DNA from: Ricinus communis
Taxonomy: Eukaryota > Streptophyta > Magnoliopsida > Malpighiales > Euphorbiaceae
Reading direction: 5' to 3'
NCBI RefSeq assembly: GCF_019578655.1
Contig: NC_063257.1
Location: 28,572,362-28,636,361 of the forward strand
Length of the DNA: 64,000 nt
In this document: positions 45,901 to 58,285 of the stretch, piece after piece
How the letters are laid out: each line of letters begins with the position of its first letter
Position numbering within the stretch: position 1 is the first letter of the stretch
Notes under the pieces: model-generated
Seen by the model: only the letters and a program-made list of their open reading frames with translations
What the model was told of the DNA's origin: nothing
Databases searched by the model: none
Program-made: the position numbers and the translations under genes

Positions 45901-48900
45901 CCCGTAAGTGGGCTATATTTGTCAATATTAGAAAACAACACCGTAAGAGGGGTATATCTTTCAACATGAGAAAACTACCCAAAAAAATGGTATATATTTT
46001 AATACAAGAAAACAACCTCGTAAGAGGGGTGTATTTGTCAAGATTAGAAAACAACCCCATAAGAGGTGTATATCTTTCAGCATGAGAAAACAACACCAAA
46101 AAGGTGATATATATTTTAATCAGAGAAAACAATCCCGTAAGAGGAGTATATTTGTTAATATTAGAAAACAACCCCGTAAGAGGGGTATATTTGCCAATAT
46201 TTGAAAACAACCCCGTAAGATGGGTATATCTTTCAACTTGAGAAAACAACCCCATAAAAGTGGTATATTTGTCATTATGAGAAAACAACCCCGTAAGAGG
46301 GTTATATCTTTCAACATGAGAAAACAACCCCAAAAAAGTGGTATATTTGTCAAAATGAGAAAACAACCCCGTCAGAGGGGTGTATTTGCCAAAATTAGAA
46401 AACAACCCCGTAAGAGGGGTATGCTTGTCAATATTAGAAAACAACATGAGAAAATAACCCCATAAAAGGGGTATATTTGTCAATATGAGAAAACAACACC
46501 GTAAGAGGGGTATATTTGTCAATATTACAAAACAACCCCGTAAGAGGGTTATCTTACAACATGAGAAAACAACCCCAAAAAGTAGTATATCTTTTAATAT
46601 GAGAAAACAACCCCGTAAGAGGGGTATATTTGTCAATTTTAGAAAACAACCCCGTAAGAGGGATATTTTTGTCAATATTAGAAAACAACCCCGTAAGAGG
46701 GGTATGTTTGTCAATATTAGAAAACAACCCCGCAAGAGGGGTATATTTGTAACTATTAGAAAACAACCCCATAACAGGGTTATATCTTTCAACATAAGAA
46801 AAGAACCACAAAATTATGGTATATTTTTTAATACGAGAAAATATCCTCGTAAGAGGGGTATATTTGTCATTATTATAAAATAACCCCGTAAGAGGGGTAT
46901 ATTTGTCAATATTAGGAAACAGCCTCTTAAGAGGGATATATATTTCAACATGACAAACAACCCAAAAAAGTGGTATATTTCTTAATACGAGAAAAGAACC
47001 CCGTAAGAGGAGTATATTTGTCAATATGAGAAAGCAACCCCAAAAATGTAGTATATTTCTTAATATGAGAAAACAACCCCGTAAGAGGGGTATATCTTTC
47101 TACACGAGAAAACAACCCCAAAAAAGTGGTATATTTGTCAATATGAGAAAACAACCCGAAGGGAGGGTATGTTTATCAATATTCAAAACAACCAACAAGT
47201 GGGGTATATCTTTCAACATGAGAAAACAACCCCAAATAAGTGTATATATTTTAATACAAGAAAACAACCTCGTAAGAGGGGTATATTTGTCAAGATTAGA
47301 AAACAACCCCATAAGAGGTGTATATCTTTCAGCATGAGAAAACAACCCTAAAAAAGTGGGATATATTTTAATACGAGAAAACAACCCCGTAAGAGCAGTA
47401 TATTTGTCAATATTAGAAAACAACCCCGTAAGAGGGGTATATTTGCCAACATTTGAAAACAACCCCGTAAAAGGGGTATATCTTTCAGCATGAGAAAACA
47501 ACCCCAAAAAAGTGGTATATTTGTCATTTTGAGAAAACAACCCCGTAAGAGGGGCATATCTTTCAACATGAGAAAACAACCCCAAAATTATGATATATTT
47601 TTTAATACGAGAGAACAACCGCGTAAGAGGGGTATATTTATGAATATTAGAAAACAACCCCGTAAGAGGGTTATATCTTTCAACATGAGAAAACAACCCC
47701 AAAAAAGTGGTATTTTTTTTAATACGAGAAAACAACCCCGTAAGAGGGTTATATTGGTAAAAATGAAAAAATAATCCAGTGAGAAGGTATATTTGTCAAT
47801 ATTAGAAAACAATCCTGTAAGAGGGGTATATTTATCAATATTAGAAAACAATCCCTTAAGCGGGGTATATTTGGCAATATTAGAAAAGAACCCCGTAAAA
47901 AGTGTTATATTTGTCAATATCAGAAAATAACCTCTTAAGAGGGCTATATCTTTCAACATGAGAAAACAATCCCAGAAAAGTGTTATATCTTTCCACATGA
48001 GAAAACAACACCGTGAGAGGGGTACATTTGTTATTATTAGAAAAGAACCCCGTGAAAGGGGTATATCTTTCAACATTAGAAGACAACCCCAAAAAAGTGG
48101 TATGTATGTTAATATTAGAAAACAACCCCGTAAGAGGAGTATGTTTATCAATATTAGAAAACAACCCCTTAAGAAGGGTATATCTTTCAACATGAGAAAA
48201 TAACCCAAAAAAAGTGGTATATTTAAGAACATTAGAAAACAACCCCGTAAGACGGGTATGTTTGTCCATATTAGTAAACAACTCTGTAAGAGGGGTATAT
48301 CTTTCAATATGAGAGAACAACCCCAAAAAAGTGCTATATTTGTCAATATGAGAAAACAACCCCGTAAGAGGGGTATATCTTTTAACATCAGAAAACAACC
48401 CCAAAAAAGTGGTATATTCCGTAAGAGGGGTATATCTTTCAACATCAGAAAACAACCCCAAAAAAGTGGTATATTTGTCAATATTAGAGAATATTCCTGT
48501 AAGAGGGGTGTGTCTGTCATTATTAGAAGAGGGGTATATCTTTCAACATGAGAAAACAACCGCAAAAAAGTGGTATATTTTTTAATATGTGAAAACAACC
48601 CCGAAAGAGGGGTATATTTGTCAATATTAGAGAACAACCCCGTAAAGGGGTATATCTTTCAACATGATAAAACAATCCCAAAAAAGTGGTATATTTGTCA
48701 ATATGAGTAGCAACCAGTGTGGGGGTATGTTGTCAATATTAGAAAGGACGTAAGAGGGGTATATCTTTCAACATGAGAAAACAACCCCAAAAAGTGGTAT
48801 ATTTTTTAATATGAGAAAACAACCCCGTGAGGGGTATATTTGTCAATATCAGAAAACAACCTCGTAAGAGGGGTTTATCTTCCAGCAAGAGAAAACAACC

Positions 48901-49084
48901 CAGTAAGAGGGATATATCTTTCAACATGAAAAAATAACCCCGTAAGAGGAGTATATCTTTCAACATAAGGAGAAAACCCAAAAAAGTGATACAACTGTCA
49001 ATATGAGAAATCAACCCTGTAAGAGGGGTATATTAATCAATATTAGAAAATAACCCATTAAGAATGGTATATCTTTCAATATGA

Positions 49085-50215
49085 GAAACAACCAGAAAAG
49101 GTTGTATATTTTTAATACAGAAGAGACAACAGGAATTATGTTTGTCGAATTGGATAACAACCCGTGGAGGGTGTATGTTTGTCAATAAGAACAACCAAGT
49201 AAAGGGGTATCTTTCAACATGAGAAACAACCCCAAAAAGTAGTATAGTTCTCAATGTGAGAAAACAACCCCGTGGAGGTGTATTTGTCAATATTAGAAAC
49301 AACCCATAAGAGGGGTATGTCTTTCAACATGAGAAAACAACCCCATAAAAGTGGTATATTTGTCAATGTGGAGACAACCCAGGTAAGTGTATTTATCGAT
49401 GAAAACAACCACCCGGGGTGCTTATAATGGAAAACAACCCCAAAATGGTGGTATGTTGTCATGTGAAAACAACCCATGGAGGAGTATATTTGTCAATATT
49501 AAGAAGGAACAAGTAATGAGTTATATCTTCAACAACAGAAACAACGCCCAGGAATAGTGGTATATTTGTAAACATGAGAAAACAACCCCGTGGAGGTGTA
49601 TATTTATCAACATTAGAAAGAACCCGTAAAGGAGGGTATATCTTTCAATATGGAAAAAATCAAAAATTAGTTGTCAATGTCATGGGAGAAACAACCCGTG
49701 TGAGGGTTATATTTATCAATATGAAAACAACCCATGGAAGGGTGTATAACCAGCAGGGAAACAATGTGAAAGGTGGTGGAATTTTTGATCGAGAAAACAA
49801 CCCGGTGGGAGGGGTATTTTCAATATTAGAAAACAATCCAGTGAAGTTATGTTGTCATGTTACAAAGAACAACCTTGGTGTAAGGTTGTTTTATAAATAT
49901 TAGAAAGAACCCACAAAAGGGGTATATCTTTCAACCCCGTGAGAGGGATATATCTTTCAACAGGAGAAAAAGAACCCCAAAAAAGTTGTTTAACTTTCAA
50001 TATGAGAAAACAACCCATTAAGAAGGGTATATCTTTCAACTTGAAAAAACAACCTCGTGGAGATATCATTTCATCGATGAAAACAACCCGTAAGAGGGGT
50101 ATGTTTGTCAATAGAAGAGAAACTCGTGGAGGTGTATATCTTTCAACATGGGAAAACAACCCCAAAATGTGGGTATAGTTGTCAATGTCGAAATAACCCA
50201 CAGGAGGTATATTTG
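49085..50215. repeat. Degenerate satellite tract
   Basis: Units here are shortened by many 1-10 bp losses and carry GTGGAGG-type changes (for example AACAACCCATGGAGGAG). The 39-bp phase is lost. Similar short patches occur at 39717-39785, 48708-48755, 51105-51200 and 53690-53770. They may be real decay or uncorrected consensus errors. Confidence 0.7.
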
Positions 50216-50710
50216 TCAATATTAGAAAAGAACCCCGTATGAGGGGTATATCTTTCAACATGAGAAAACAACCCCAAAAAAGTGGTATATTTGTCAATAT
50301 GAGAAAACAACCCCGTGACAGGGGTGTATTTGTCAATATTAGAAAACAACCCCTCTCTCAATATTAGAAAAGAACCCCATAAGAGGGGTATATCTTTCAA
50401 TATGAGAAAACAACCTCAAAAACGTGGTATATCTATCAACATGAGAAAACAACCCCGAAAAAGGTGTATATTTGTCAATATGAGAAAACAACCCCATGAG
50501 AGGGGTATATTTGTCAATATTAGGAAAGAACCCCGTAAGAGGGGCATATCTTTAAACATGATAAAACAACCCAAAAAAAGTGGTATATTTGTCAACATGA
50601 GAAAACAACCCCGTAAGAGGGGTATATTCGTCAATATTAGAAAACAACCCTGAAAGGGGGAAAAATTTGTCAATATTAGAAAACAACCCTGTAAGAGGTG
50701 TATATTTGTC

Positions 50711-51600
50711 AATACTAGAAAACAACTCCAGAAAAGAGGTATATCTTTCAACATGAGAAAACAACCCCAAAAAAGTGGTGTATTTGTCAATATGAGAAAA
50801 CAACCCCGTGAGAGGGGTATATTTGTCAATATTAGGAAAGAACCCCGTAATAGAGGCATATCTTTCAACATGATAAAACAACCCCAAAAAAATAGTATAT
50901 TTGTCAACATTAGAAAACAACCCCGTAAGAGGGATATATTTTTCAATATTAGAAAACAACCCCGTAAGAGGTGTATATTTGTCAATATTATAAAACAACC
51001 CCAGAAAAGTGGTATATCTTTCAACATGAGAAAACAACCCCACAAAGTGGTATGTTTGTCAATATTAGAAAACAACCCCGTGAGAGGATATGCTTGTCAA
51101 TATTAGAAAACAACCCAAGTAAGAGGGTATATTAGTCAATATTAAGAAATGACCTGAAGGGGAAAAATTTAATCAATATGAAACAACCACCAAGGTTATA
51201 TTTGTCAATACTAGAAAACAACTCCAGAAAAGAGGTATATATCTTTCAACATGAGAAAACAACCCAAAAAAAGTGGTGTATTTGTCAATATGAGAAAACA
51301 ACCCCGTGAGAGGGGTATATTTGTCAATATTAGGAAAGAACCTCGTAATAGAGGCATATCTTTCAACATGATAAAACAACCCCAAAAAAGTGGTATATTT
51401 GTCAACATTAGAAAACAACCCCGTAAGAGGCGTACATTTGTCTATATTAGAAAACAGCCCCGTAAGAGGGATATATTTTTCAATATTAGAAAACAACCCC
51501 GTAAGAGGTGTATATTTGTCAATATTATAAAACAACCCCAGAAAAGTGGTATATCTTTCAACATGAGAAAACAACCCCACAAAAGTGGTATATTTGTCAA
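50711..51600. repeat. Duplicated satellite segment (about 0.35-0.4 kb)
   Basis: The block starting AATACTAGAAAACAACTCCA at 50711 recurs from 51207. It has the same succession of private variants (GGAAAGAACC, TAATAGAGGCATATC, CATGATAAAAC, ATTATAAAACAACC). The offset grows from about 496 to about 537 bp because the second copy has one extra 39-bp unit. Confidence 0.85.
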
Positions 51601-54188
51601 CATTAGAAAACAACCCCGTAAGAGGGGTATATTTGTCAATATTAGAAAACATCCCCGTAAGAGGGATATACTTGTCAATATTAGAAAACAACCCCGTAAG
51701 AGGTGTATATTTGTCAATATTAGAAAACAACCCCAGAAAAATGTTATATCTTTCAACATGAGAAAACGACCACAAAAAAGTGGTATATTTGTCAATATGA
51801 GAAAAGAACCCCGTGAGAGGGGTATAGTTGTCAATGTTAGGAAAGAATCCCGTAAGAGGGGTATATCAATCAACATGGGAAAACAACACCAAAAAAGTGG
51901 CATATATTTCAACATGAGAAAACAACCCCAAAAAAGTGGTATATTTGTCAATATGAGAAAACAACCCCGTGAGAGGGTTATATTTGTCAATATTAGGAAA
52001 GAACCCCGTAAGAGGGGTATATCTTTCAACATGAGAAAACAACCCCAAAGAATTGGTATATTTGTCAATATGAGGAAACAATCCCATAAGAGGTGTATAT
52101 TTGTAAATATTAGGAAACAACCCCAAAAGAGGGGTCTATCTTTCAACATGACAAAACAACCCTAAAAAAGTGTTATATTTCTCAACATGAGAAAACAACC
52201 CCGTAACAGGGGTATATTTGTCAATATTAGAAAAGAACACCGTAAGAGGGGTATATCTTTCAACATGAGAAAAAAACCCCAAAAAAGTGGTATATTTTTT
52301 AATACGAGAAAACAACCCCGTAAGAGGGGTATATTCGTCAAAATGAGAAAACAACCCAGTGAGAGGGGTATATTTGTCAATATTAGAAAACAATCCCGTA
52401 AGAGGCGTATATTTGTCAATATTAGAAAACAACCCCGTAAGAGGGGTTTATCTGTTAATATTAGAAAACAACCCCGTAAGAGGGGTATATCTTTCAACAT
52501 GAGAAAACAACCCCAAAAATGCGATATATCTTTCAACATGAGAAAACAACACCAAAAAAGTGGTATATTTGTCAATATGAGAAAACAACCCTGTGAGAGG
52601 GGTATATTTGTCAATATTAGGATAGAACCCCGTAAGAGGGGTATAAATTTCAACATGATAAAACAAACCCAAAAAAGTGGTATGTTTTTAATACGAGAAA
52701 ACAACCCCGTAAGAGGGGTATGTTCGTCAAAATGAGAAAACAACCCCGTGAGAGGGGTATATTCGTCAAAATTTGTCAATATGAGAAAACAACATCGTAA
52801 CAGGGGTGAATTTGTCAATATGAGAAAACAACCTCGTAACAGGGGTATATTTGTCAATATTAGAAAACAACCCCGTAAGAAGGGTATATCTTTCAACATA
52901 AGAAAACAACCCCAAAATAGTTGTATATTTGTCAATATGAGGAAACAACACCGTAAGAGGGGCATATTTTTGTCAATATTAGAAAGGAACCCCGTAAGAG
53001 GGGTATATCTTTCAACATGAGAAAACAAACCCCAAAAAGTGGTATATTTTTTAATACGAGAAAACAACCCCGTAAGAGGGGTATATTCGTCAAAATGAGA
53101 AAACAACCCCGTGAGAGGGCTATATTTGTCAATATTAGAGAACAATCTCGTAAGAGGGGTATATTTATCAATATTAAATAACAACCCCGTAAGAGGGTTA
53201 TATCTTTCAACATAGGAAAAGAACCCCAAAAAAGTGGTATATATTTCAACATGAGAAAACAACCCCAAAAAAGTGGTATATATTTCAACATGAGAAAACA
53301 ACCCCAAAAAAGTGGTATATTTGTCAATATGAGAAAACAACCCCGTGAGAGGGGTATATTTTTCAATATTAGAAAACAATCCCGTAAGAAGGGTATATTT
53401 GTCAATATTAGAAAACAACCTCGGAAGAGGGGTATATTTGTCAATTTTAGTAAAGAACCCCGTAAGAGGGGCATATCTTTCAACATGAGAAAACCACCGC
53501 AAAAAACCGGTATATCTTTTAAAATGAGAAAACAACCCCGTAAGAGGGGTATATTTGTCAATATTAGAAAAGAACCCCATATGAGGGGTATATCTTTCAA
53601 CATGAGAAAACAACCCAAAAAAAGTATTATAGTTGTCAATATGAGAAAACAACCCCGTAAGAGGTGTATATTTGACAATATTAAAACAACCGTGAGGGGA
53701 TATATGCTCCAGCTTTGAGAAAACAACCCTCGAAAATGTGGGTATATTTGTCAATACGGAGAACAACCCGTGAGAGGAGTGTGTTTGTCAATATTAGAAA
53801 AGAACCCCGTAAGAGAGGTATATCTTTCAACAAGAGAAAACAACCCCAAAAAAAGTGGTAAATTTGTCAATATAAGAAAACAACCCCGTAACAGGGGTAT
53901 ATTTGTCAATATTAGAAAATAACCCCGTAAGAGGGGTATATCTTTCAATATAAGAAAACCACCCTAAAAAAGTGGTATATATTTCAACATTAATAAACAA
54001 TCCTAAAAAAGTGGTATATTTGTCAATATGAGAAAACAACACCGTCAGAGGGGCATATTTGTCAATCTTGGAAAAGAACTCCGTAAGAGGGGTATATCTT
54101 TCAACATGAGAAAACAACCCCAAAAAAGTTGTATATTTTTTAATCATGAAAAAACCCGTAAGAGGGTATATTAATCAAAATGAGAAAA

Positions 54189-54688
54189 NNNNNNNNNNNN
54201 NNNNNNNNNNNNNNNNNNNNNNNNNNNNNNNNNNNNNNNNNNNNNNNNNNNNNNNNNNNNNNNNNNNNNNNNNNNNNNNNNNNNNNNNNNNNNNNNNNNN
54301 NNNNNNNNNNNNNNNNNNNNNNNNNNNNNNNNNNNNNNNNNNNNNNNNNNNNNNNNNNNNNNNNNNNNNNNNNNNNNNNNNNNNNNNNNNNNNNNNNNNN
54401 NNNNNNNNNNNNNNNNNNNNNNNNNNNNNNNNNNNNNNNNNNNNNNNNNNNNNNNNNNNNNNNNNNNNNNNNNNNNNNNNNNNNNNNNNNNNNNNNNNNN
54501 NNNNNNNNNNNNNNNNNNNNNNNNNNNNNNNNNNNNNNNNNNNNNNNNNNNNNNNNNNNNNNNNNNNNNNNNNNNNNNNNNNNNNNNNNNNNNNNNNNNN
54601 NNNNNNNNNNNNNNNNNNNNNNNNNNNNNNNNNNNNNNNNNNNNNNNNNNNNNNNNNNNNNNNNNNNNNNNNNNNNNNNNNNNNNNNN
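54189..54688. other. Assembly gap, 500 N
   Basis: Exactly 500 N separate satellite from the minus-strand Athila copy. A round number is usually a placeholder, so neither the true distance nor the join is established. Open frames crossing it are meaningless. Confidence 0.97.
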
Positions 54689-55688
54689 ATATCCCTGCAG
54701 AAAGAAAGCCCGTAGTCACTACTTTGTTCTCTCGCTATATTAGCCTAAAATGAATGATGAATAATTTCTAAATTTACTAATAACTACAAGTCGAGTTTCA
54801 AGTTGAGACGCAGGAAGAAATGGATAAATGAAACAACCAAGACAAGAAAGCAAACCCAAAGGGAACCTAAACTAGTCAAATCAAACAAAAGATAATGATC
54901 AATGGAATTTTGCTACCTGTGGACGACTTAATCAATACGGTTTCTCTCTAGACAACCGAATTCCTAAACTTAAGAACCTAAAGTTGGAATCTCTTCCTAA
55001 TGATTGATCCTTAAATTAGCATTAAGCACTTATTCGCCCAGCTTTGTTAATTTTAGTTCTACAGTTAATTATCCTTATCACTAAGTGATTATTAACCAGT
55101 TCTTGCTGTTTAAATTTCCAACTGCCAAATGAACTTCTCAATCATATAAAGCAATCTAAACACCATAATTCACAACGTCTCCTGAATAATGCATTATCTT
55201 ATTAATACTGAAACCAAGAAGGATACAAAACTAAACTCAAACAATCCAACAATTTAATACTAAGCCAACATAGTAAAGAAATCCCAATGGATTTAATCGA
55301 TCTAGCTACACATGTTCATGTTTAAAACAACTAGGAAATCAATTACAATGAAAGAATAACAAAAATGAAACATATACACCCTTTTCTCTAGCCTTGGAAA
55401 TCGTGCTAAAATGCCACATTTAAGGATCAAAGGCTAATGGTTGAGCACGGCCAGAGTTTAGGCCGTGCTCAATGTTTAAAATGCAAGCCCTTGTCCAATT
55501 TTTTATGAATTCCCGTCCATTTTCGCATGTATTGATCTAAAACTGCTCAAACACTAATGATGGACCTATAAATTCTCCTAAAATGCAAAAAAACACAAAA
55601 CACGGGTGATCTTGGAATAAAAGTACAATAATTACTAAGAAAATACATGATAATATGCAAGCAAATATATGTAAAACTATGCACATCA
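54689..55688 (-). mobile_element. Nested solo LTR 2 in ORF1, copy 2 (cut by gap)
   Basis: The minus strand begins TGATGTGCATAG at 55688, flanked by the duplication TAGAT (55689-55693 as ATCTA), the same insertion site as 15873. It lacks the 45-bp duplication seen in copy 1 and about 36 bp of the CACGGCC-rich tract. The LTR end is beyond the gap. Confidence 0.9.
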
Positions 55689-55693
55689 ATCTA

Positions 55694-57000
55694 CTCTGCC
55701 ATTAGGTCTATCTGGGTGGCCTGCCTATCCAACCCATGCATAAGTCACATATCGCTTAAAACCCAAACTGGGCTCCTAATTCTCCTTTTGAAACCGCCTA
55801 AACTCCTTTCTCAGGCCGCATAAACTCAGATAGTGTCATCAGAATCACAAACTCGATCTAGCTCACGCCCAAAGTACTAATCCTGAGCACTCGATGTCCT
55901 TGTACAATAAGAAGAGGAAGCTCTAGATGTAGGCATAACATTCGGCCGGGTTAGGAATCCTAACATTTGAATCTCAAACAGTTCGGCTCCTCTAGCCGCC
56001 TCTAGCCTTCCCTTATATTGCATTGACGTAGCTTGTACTGCAGGCTACGTGGATGTCAAATAGCCATCATCATCTGCATGTGGATCATCTATCTTATCCC
56101 TAGTGGTGTCATATCACTAATCTGAAAAAGCTCAAATAGACAGTCATCCAATACATCCAGTCTGTTGGCCAACCTAGTCACATATGTGCCAAAACATTAG
56201 TTCATCTTACTATGAATGAACAGACTTGATGAGTCAACATATATCCCAAGTCAAGCTTTTTACGATGTTGCATAGCTTAGATGAGGAATACATCGGTCTG
56301 TGTGACCGCTCTAAAACTATCTCCCCTGCCTTTAATCGTGTAAGCTAAGAAAGTATTGAGATAACGAAGATGATTCGGAAGGCTAGACGCCTTAGACCTG
56401 CTGGGTAGTATGAACTTGGCCTGTGTACTAATGAATCCCACATGGTGTCGTACGAGATTAGGTTGATGTAGATGCATCCTTGATACTCCTCGCCTGAGGT
56501 CTCCTGCTCAGTCCATAAACCCAAATGCATGTCGAATTGTGGAACTGACATTGAGCACTCCCTTCCTCCAAGTCTGAAGTAAACTACATCAGTCGATGCG
56601 CTTTACGATCCTCAAGGTCAGTAAAGAAGGTGCCGAGGAATTCAATTGTGAGCTCGCTGGTAGGTTAGCTCAATGACGTCAAGAACCGTAAGGTAGAGTG
56701 GCCGAATAGTACATGCACATCCCGAGCCAATCCCACCTCTCTAGGGATACAAAGCTCTGGTGCAATGTCCAACCATTACTTGCTTCCATCTCATGACTTG
56801 AAGCGCTTTCATTATCAGATTCTCGAATCACCCATAAGCGGATGCCAACCAAGTGCGGGTGGATTTGCAGCTGGTGTTATTCATGCTCGGACTAGTTACT
56901 ATTATGGTGGGGGTGCTGGTGCTGATAAAGCTAAAGTGGAGGAAGAGGTTCCTTCGCTTACGGCATCATTGCAATACAGTTAAGTGCTCCTTCGACGGAT
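55694..57000 (-). pseudogene. Athila ORF1-type gene, copy 2
   Basis: Partner of 14516-15872. The best preserved stretch is 56345-56551: MSVPQFDMHLGLWTEQETSG, EEYQGCIYINLISYDTMWDS and SYYPAGLRRLAFRIIFVISI. A glutamine stands where copy 1 has a stop. Elsewhere it has frameshifts, and the N-terminal basic segment is more damaged than in copy 1. Function of the protein family is unknown. Confidence 0.8.
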
Positions 57001-57022
57001 TGATCGCGATCCCTAATATTGC

Positions 57023-57508
57023 CTAATACAGTCAATCATTAGTATTCGAACAAGAAATCAAGTTAACATAAATTATACCAAAAATTTAGCAGCATAATGA
57101 CTATAATTTGACTAACATAAAACTTTAGACTTAAAGGCAAGACTAAAGCCTTAATTTCATGTAGAAAACCAATTCACAATATCATTCCAGCCCATATTAT
57201 TGCGTACTAAATAAAGAGAATTTATGCTATTAACTTTTTATAATAAAATGCCATAAATAAACTTTATTACTGCTGAACCTCACACTTAACATTTCATTAT
57301 TCAAAATCACAGAAACAAAGCAACTAATCTAAAGTAAATCTAATCTAAATCAAACTTAAGCAGTGTAGAAAAAGAAACAAAACAATAAACCACCCAAAAC
57401 AATAAATACTGACAACTACTAGAGCATATCAAAATGTCTTAATAAAAATTAGTTGAAATTGCGAAATAAAAATCAAATTTAACCAAATAAAAGCAAAAGG
57501 CAACTTAC
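57023..57508 (-). other. Intron-like segment in ORF1 leader, copy 2
   Basis: On the minus strand: donor GTAAGT at 57508-57503, branch-like TACTAAT at 57044-57038 and acceptor TGTATTAG at 57030-57023, the same signals and spacing as 14008-14497. Confidence 0.5.
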
Positions 57509-57605
57509 TTAAAATTGCCGTGACAGGTAAGAAAAATCAAGAAAAAGGAGAAACAACACCTTAGAACTTAGAGGGGAAAAGTTGGAAATTTTTTAAAATA
57601 GCATG

Positions 57606-57613
57606 CTTATATA
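57606..57613 (-). promoter_or_regulatory. Internal TATA-like box upstream of ORF1, copy 2
   Basis: TATATAAG in the context ACTATATAAGCATGC, identical to 13901-13915, after the CACGG-rich tract (57614-57960). Confidence 0.5.
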
Positions 57614-58285
57614 GTCACGGGGGTCAGCACGGCCAGGACTCGGCCCATGCTAAACCCTAAAGCTTCATCCTCGTGCCAATCCACCACGGGCAAGGGCATG
57701 GTCATGGTCGTATTGGTCAAGACGCCTGGTGTTGCCTGCGGGTGCCTTTCGGCCGTGGTGGCAATAATCGATTTTATTTTATGCTTTACGTACATGTCCA
57801 TCACGGGCTGGGGCATGGGCGTGGTGACCGGCATGGCCTAGTATTGCAGCCTGTGGTGGCATCGAAAACCGTGGTGGATGGCTAATTTCCCAATCTCTTT
57901 ATGTGCATATTCATCACGGGTATGACTCCGGAAACTGTGGTGGACGGGTGAAGTCCAAGCTTTTCTTCACCATCTCAAGTTGCCAAACTCCCTACCTGCG
58001 TTCAACACATATACGCACACATTTAAGCTATAATTCAAGTAAAATGTATCAAATAGGGAAGTTCGTCTTTACCAATTAACAAAAATCCGACTTAAGTTAC
58101 TCAAACCCTAGATTCATACAACTATGTTTAATATATAAAGTAAGTTTTCTAAATATCATCAAGCAGGCAAACGACTGATAACATAAAAATAAACCGAAAA
58201 ACATAAAGCTAAATGGGAATGCCTCTCAAGGGCGCTTCTTTTTAGTTCTTGAGTCATTTAGCTGGACTCGACATGGATCATCCTT
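57614..58285 (-). other. pol-ORF1 spacer, copy 2
   Basis: Counterpart of 13239-13902. Non-coding, with CACGGGC/GGCCGTG-rich sequence on the TATA side and TTTTTAGTTCTTGAG next to pol. The central part has diverged from copy 1 by small indels. No gene seen. Confidence 0.6.

Larger units (their letters stand above)
38401..54188. repeat. 39-bp satellite array, right block (about 400 units)
   Basis: Same satellite, resumed in phase after the solo LTR and cut by the sequence gap. The consensus drifts along the block: 38.4-42.6 kb favours GTGAGAGGGG and GAACCCCGTAAG units, 44-48 kb has many TATATTTGTCAATATTAG units, and 50-54 kb has TTAGGAAAGAACC variants. Embedded structure includes a 234-bp higher-order repeat (39000-39950) and duplicated multi-unit blocks near 40.24/40.71 kb, 46.0/47.25 kb and 50.71/51.21 kb. 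Because 39 is a multiple of three, four frames stay open for long distances. I regard these as shadows, not genes. Confidence 0.95.

Noticed and set aside
52162..53766. 534-codon minus-strand open frame in the satellite as a repeat-protein gene
   Set aside because: Competing long frames exist on both strands over the same DNA, no start context or non-repetitive domain is present, and indels switch the frame. It follows from a 39-bp period lacking stops in several frames.
33593..54188. CRISPR-like array of short direct repeats
   Set aside because: The units are contiguous 39-bp monomers with no unique spacers, and the context is plant heterochromatin. This is a satellite.
54146..54743. Open frames of about 185 codons crossing the gap
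   Set aside because: They consist almost entirely of N and have no coding meaning.
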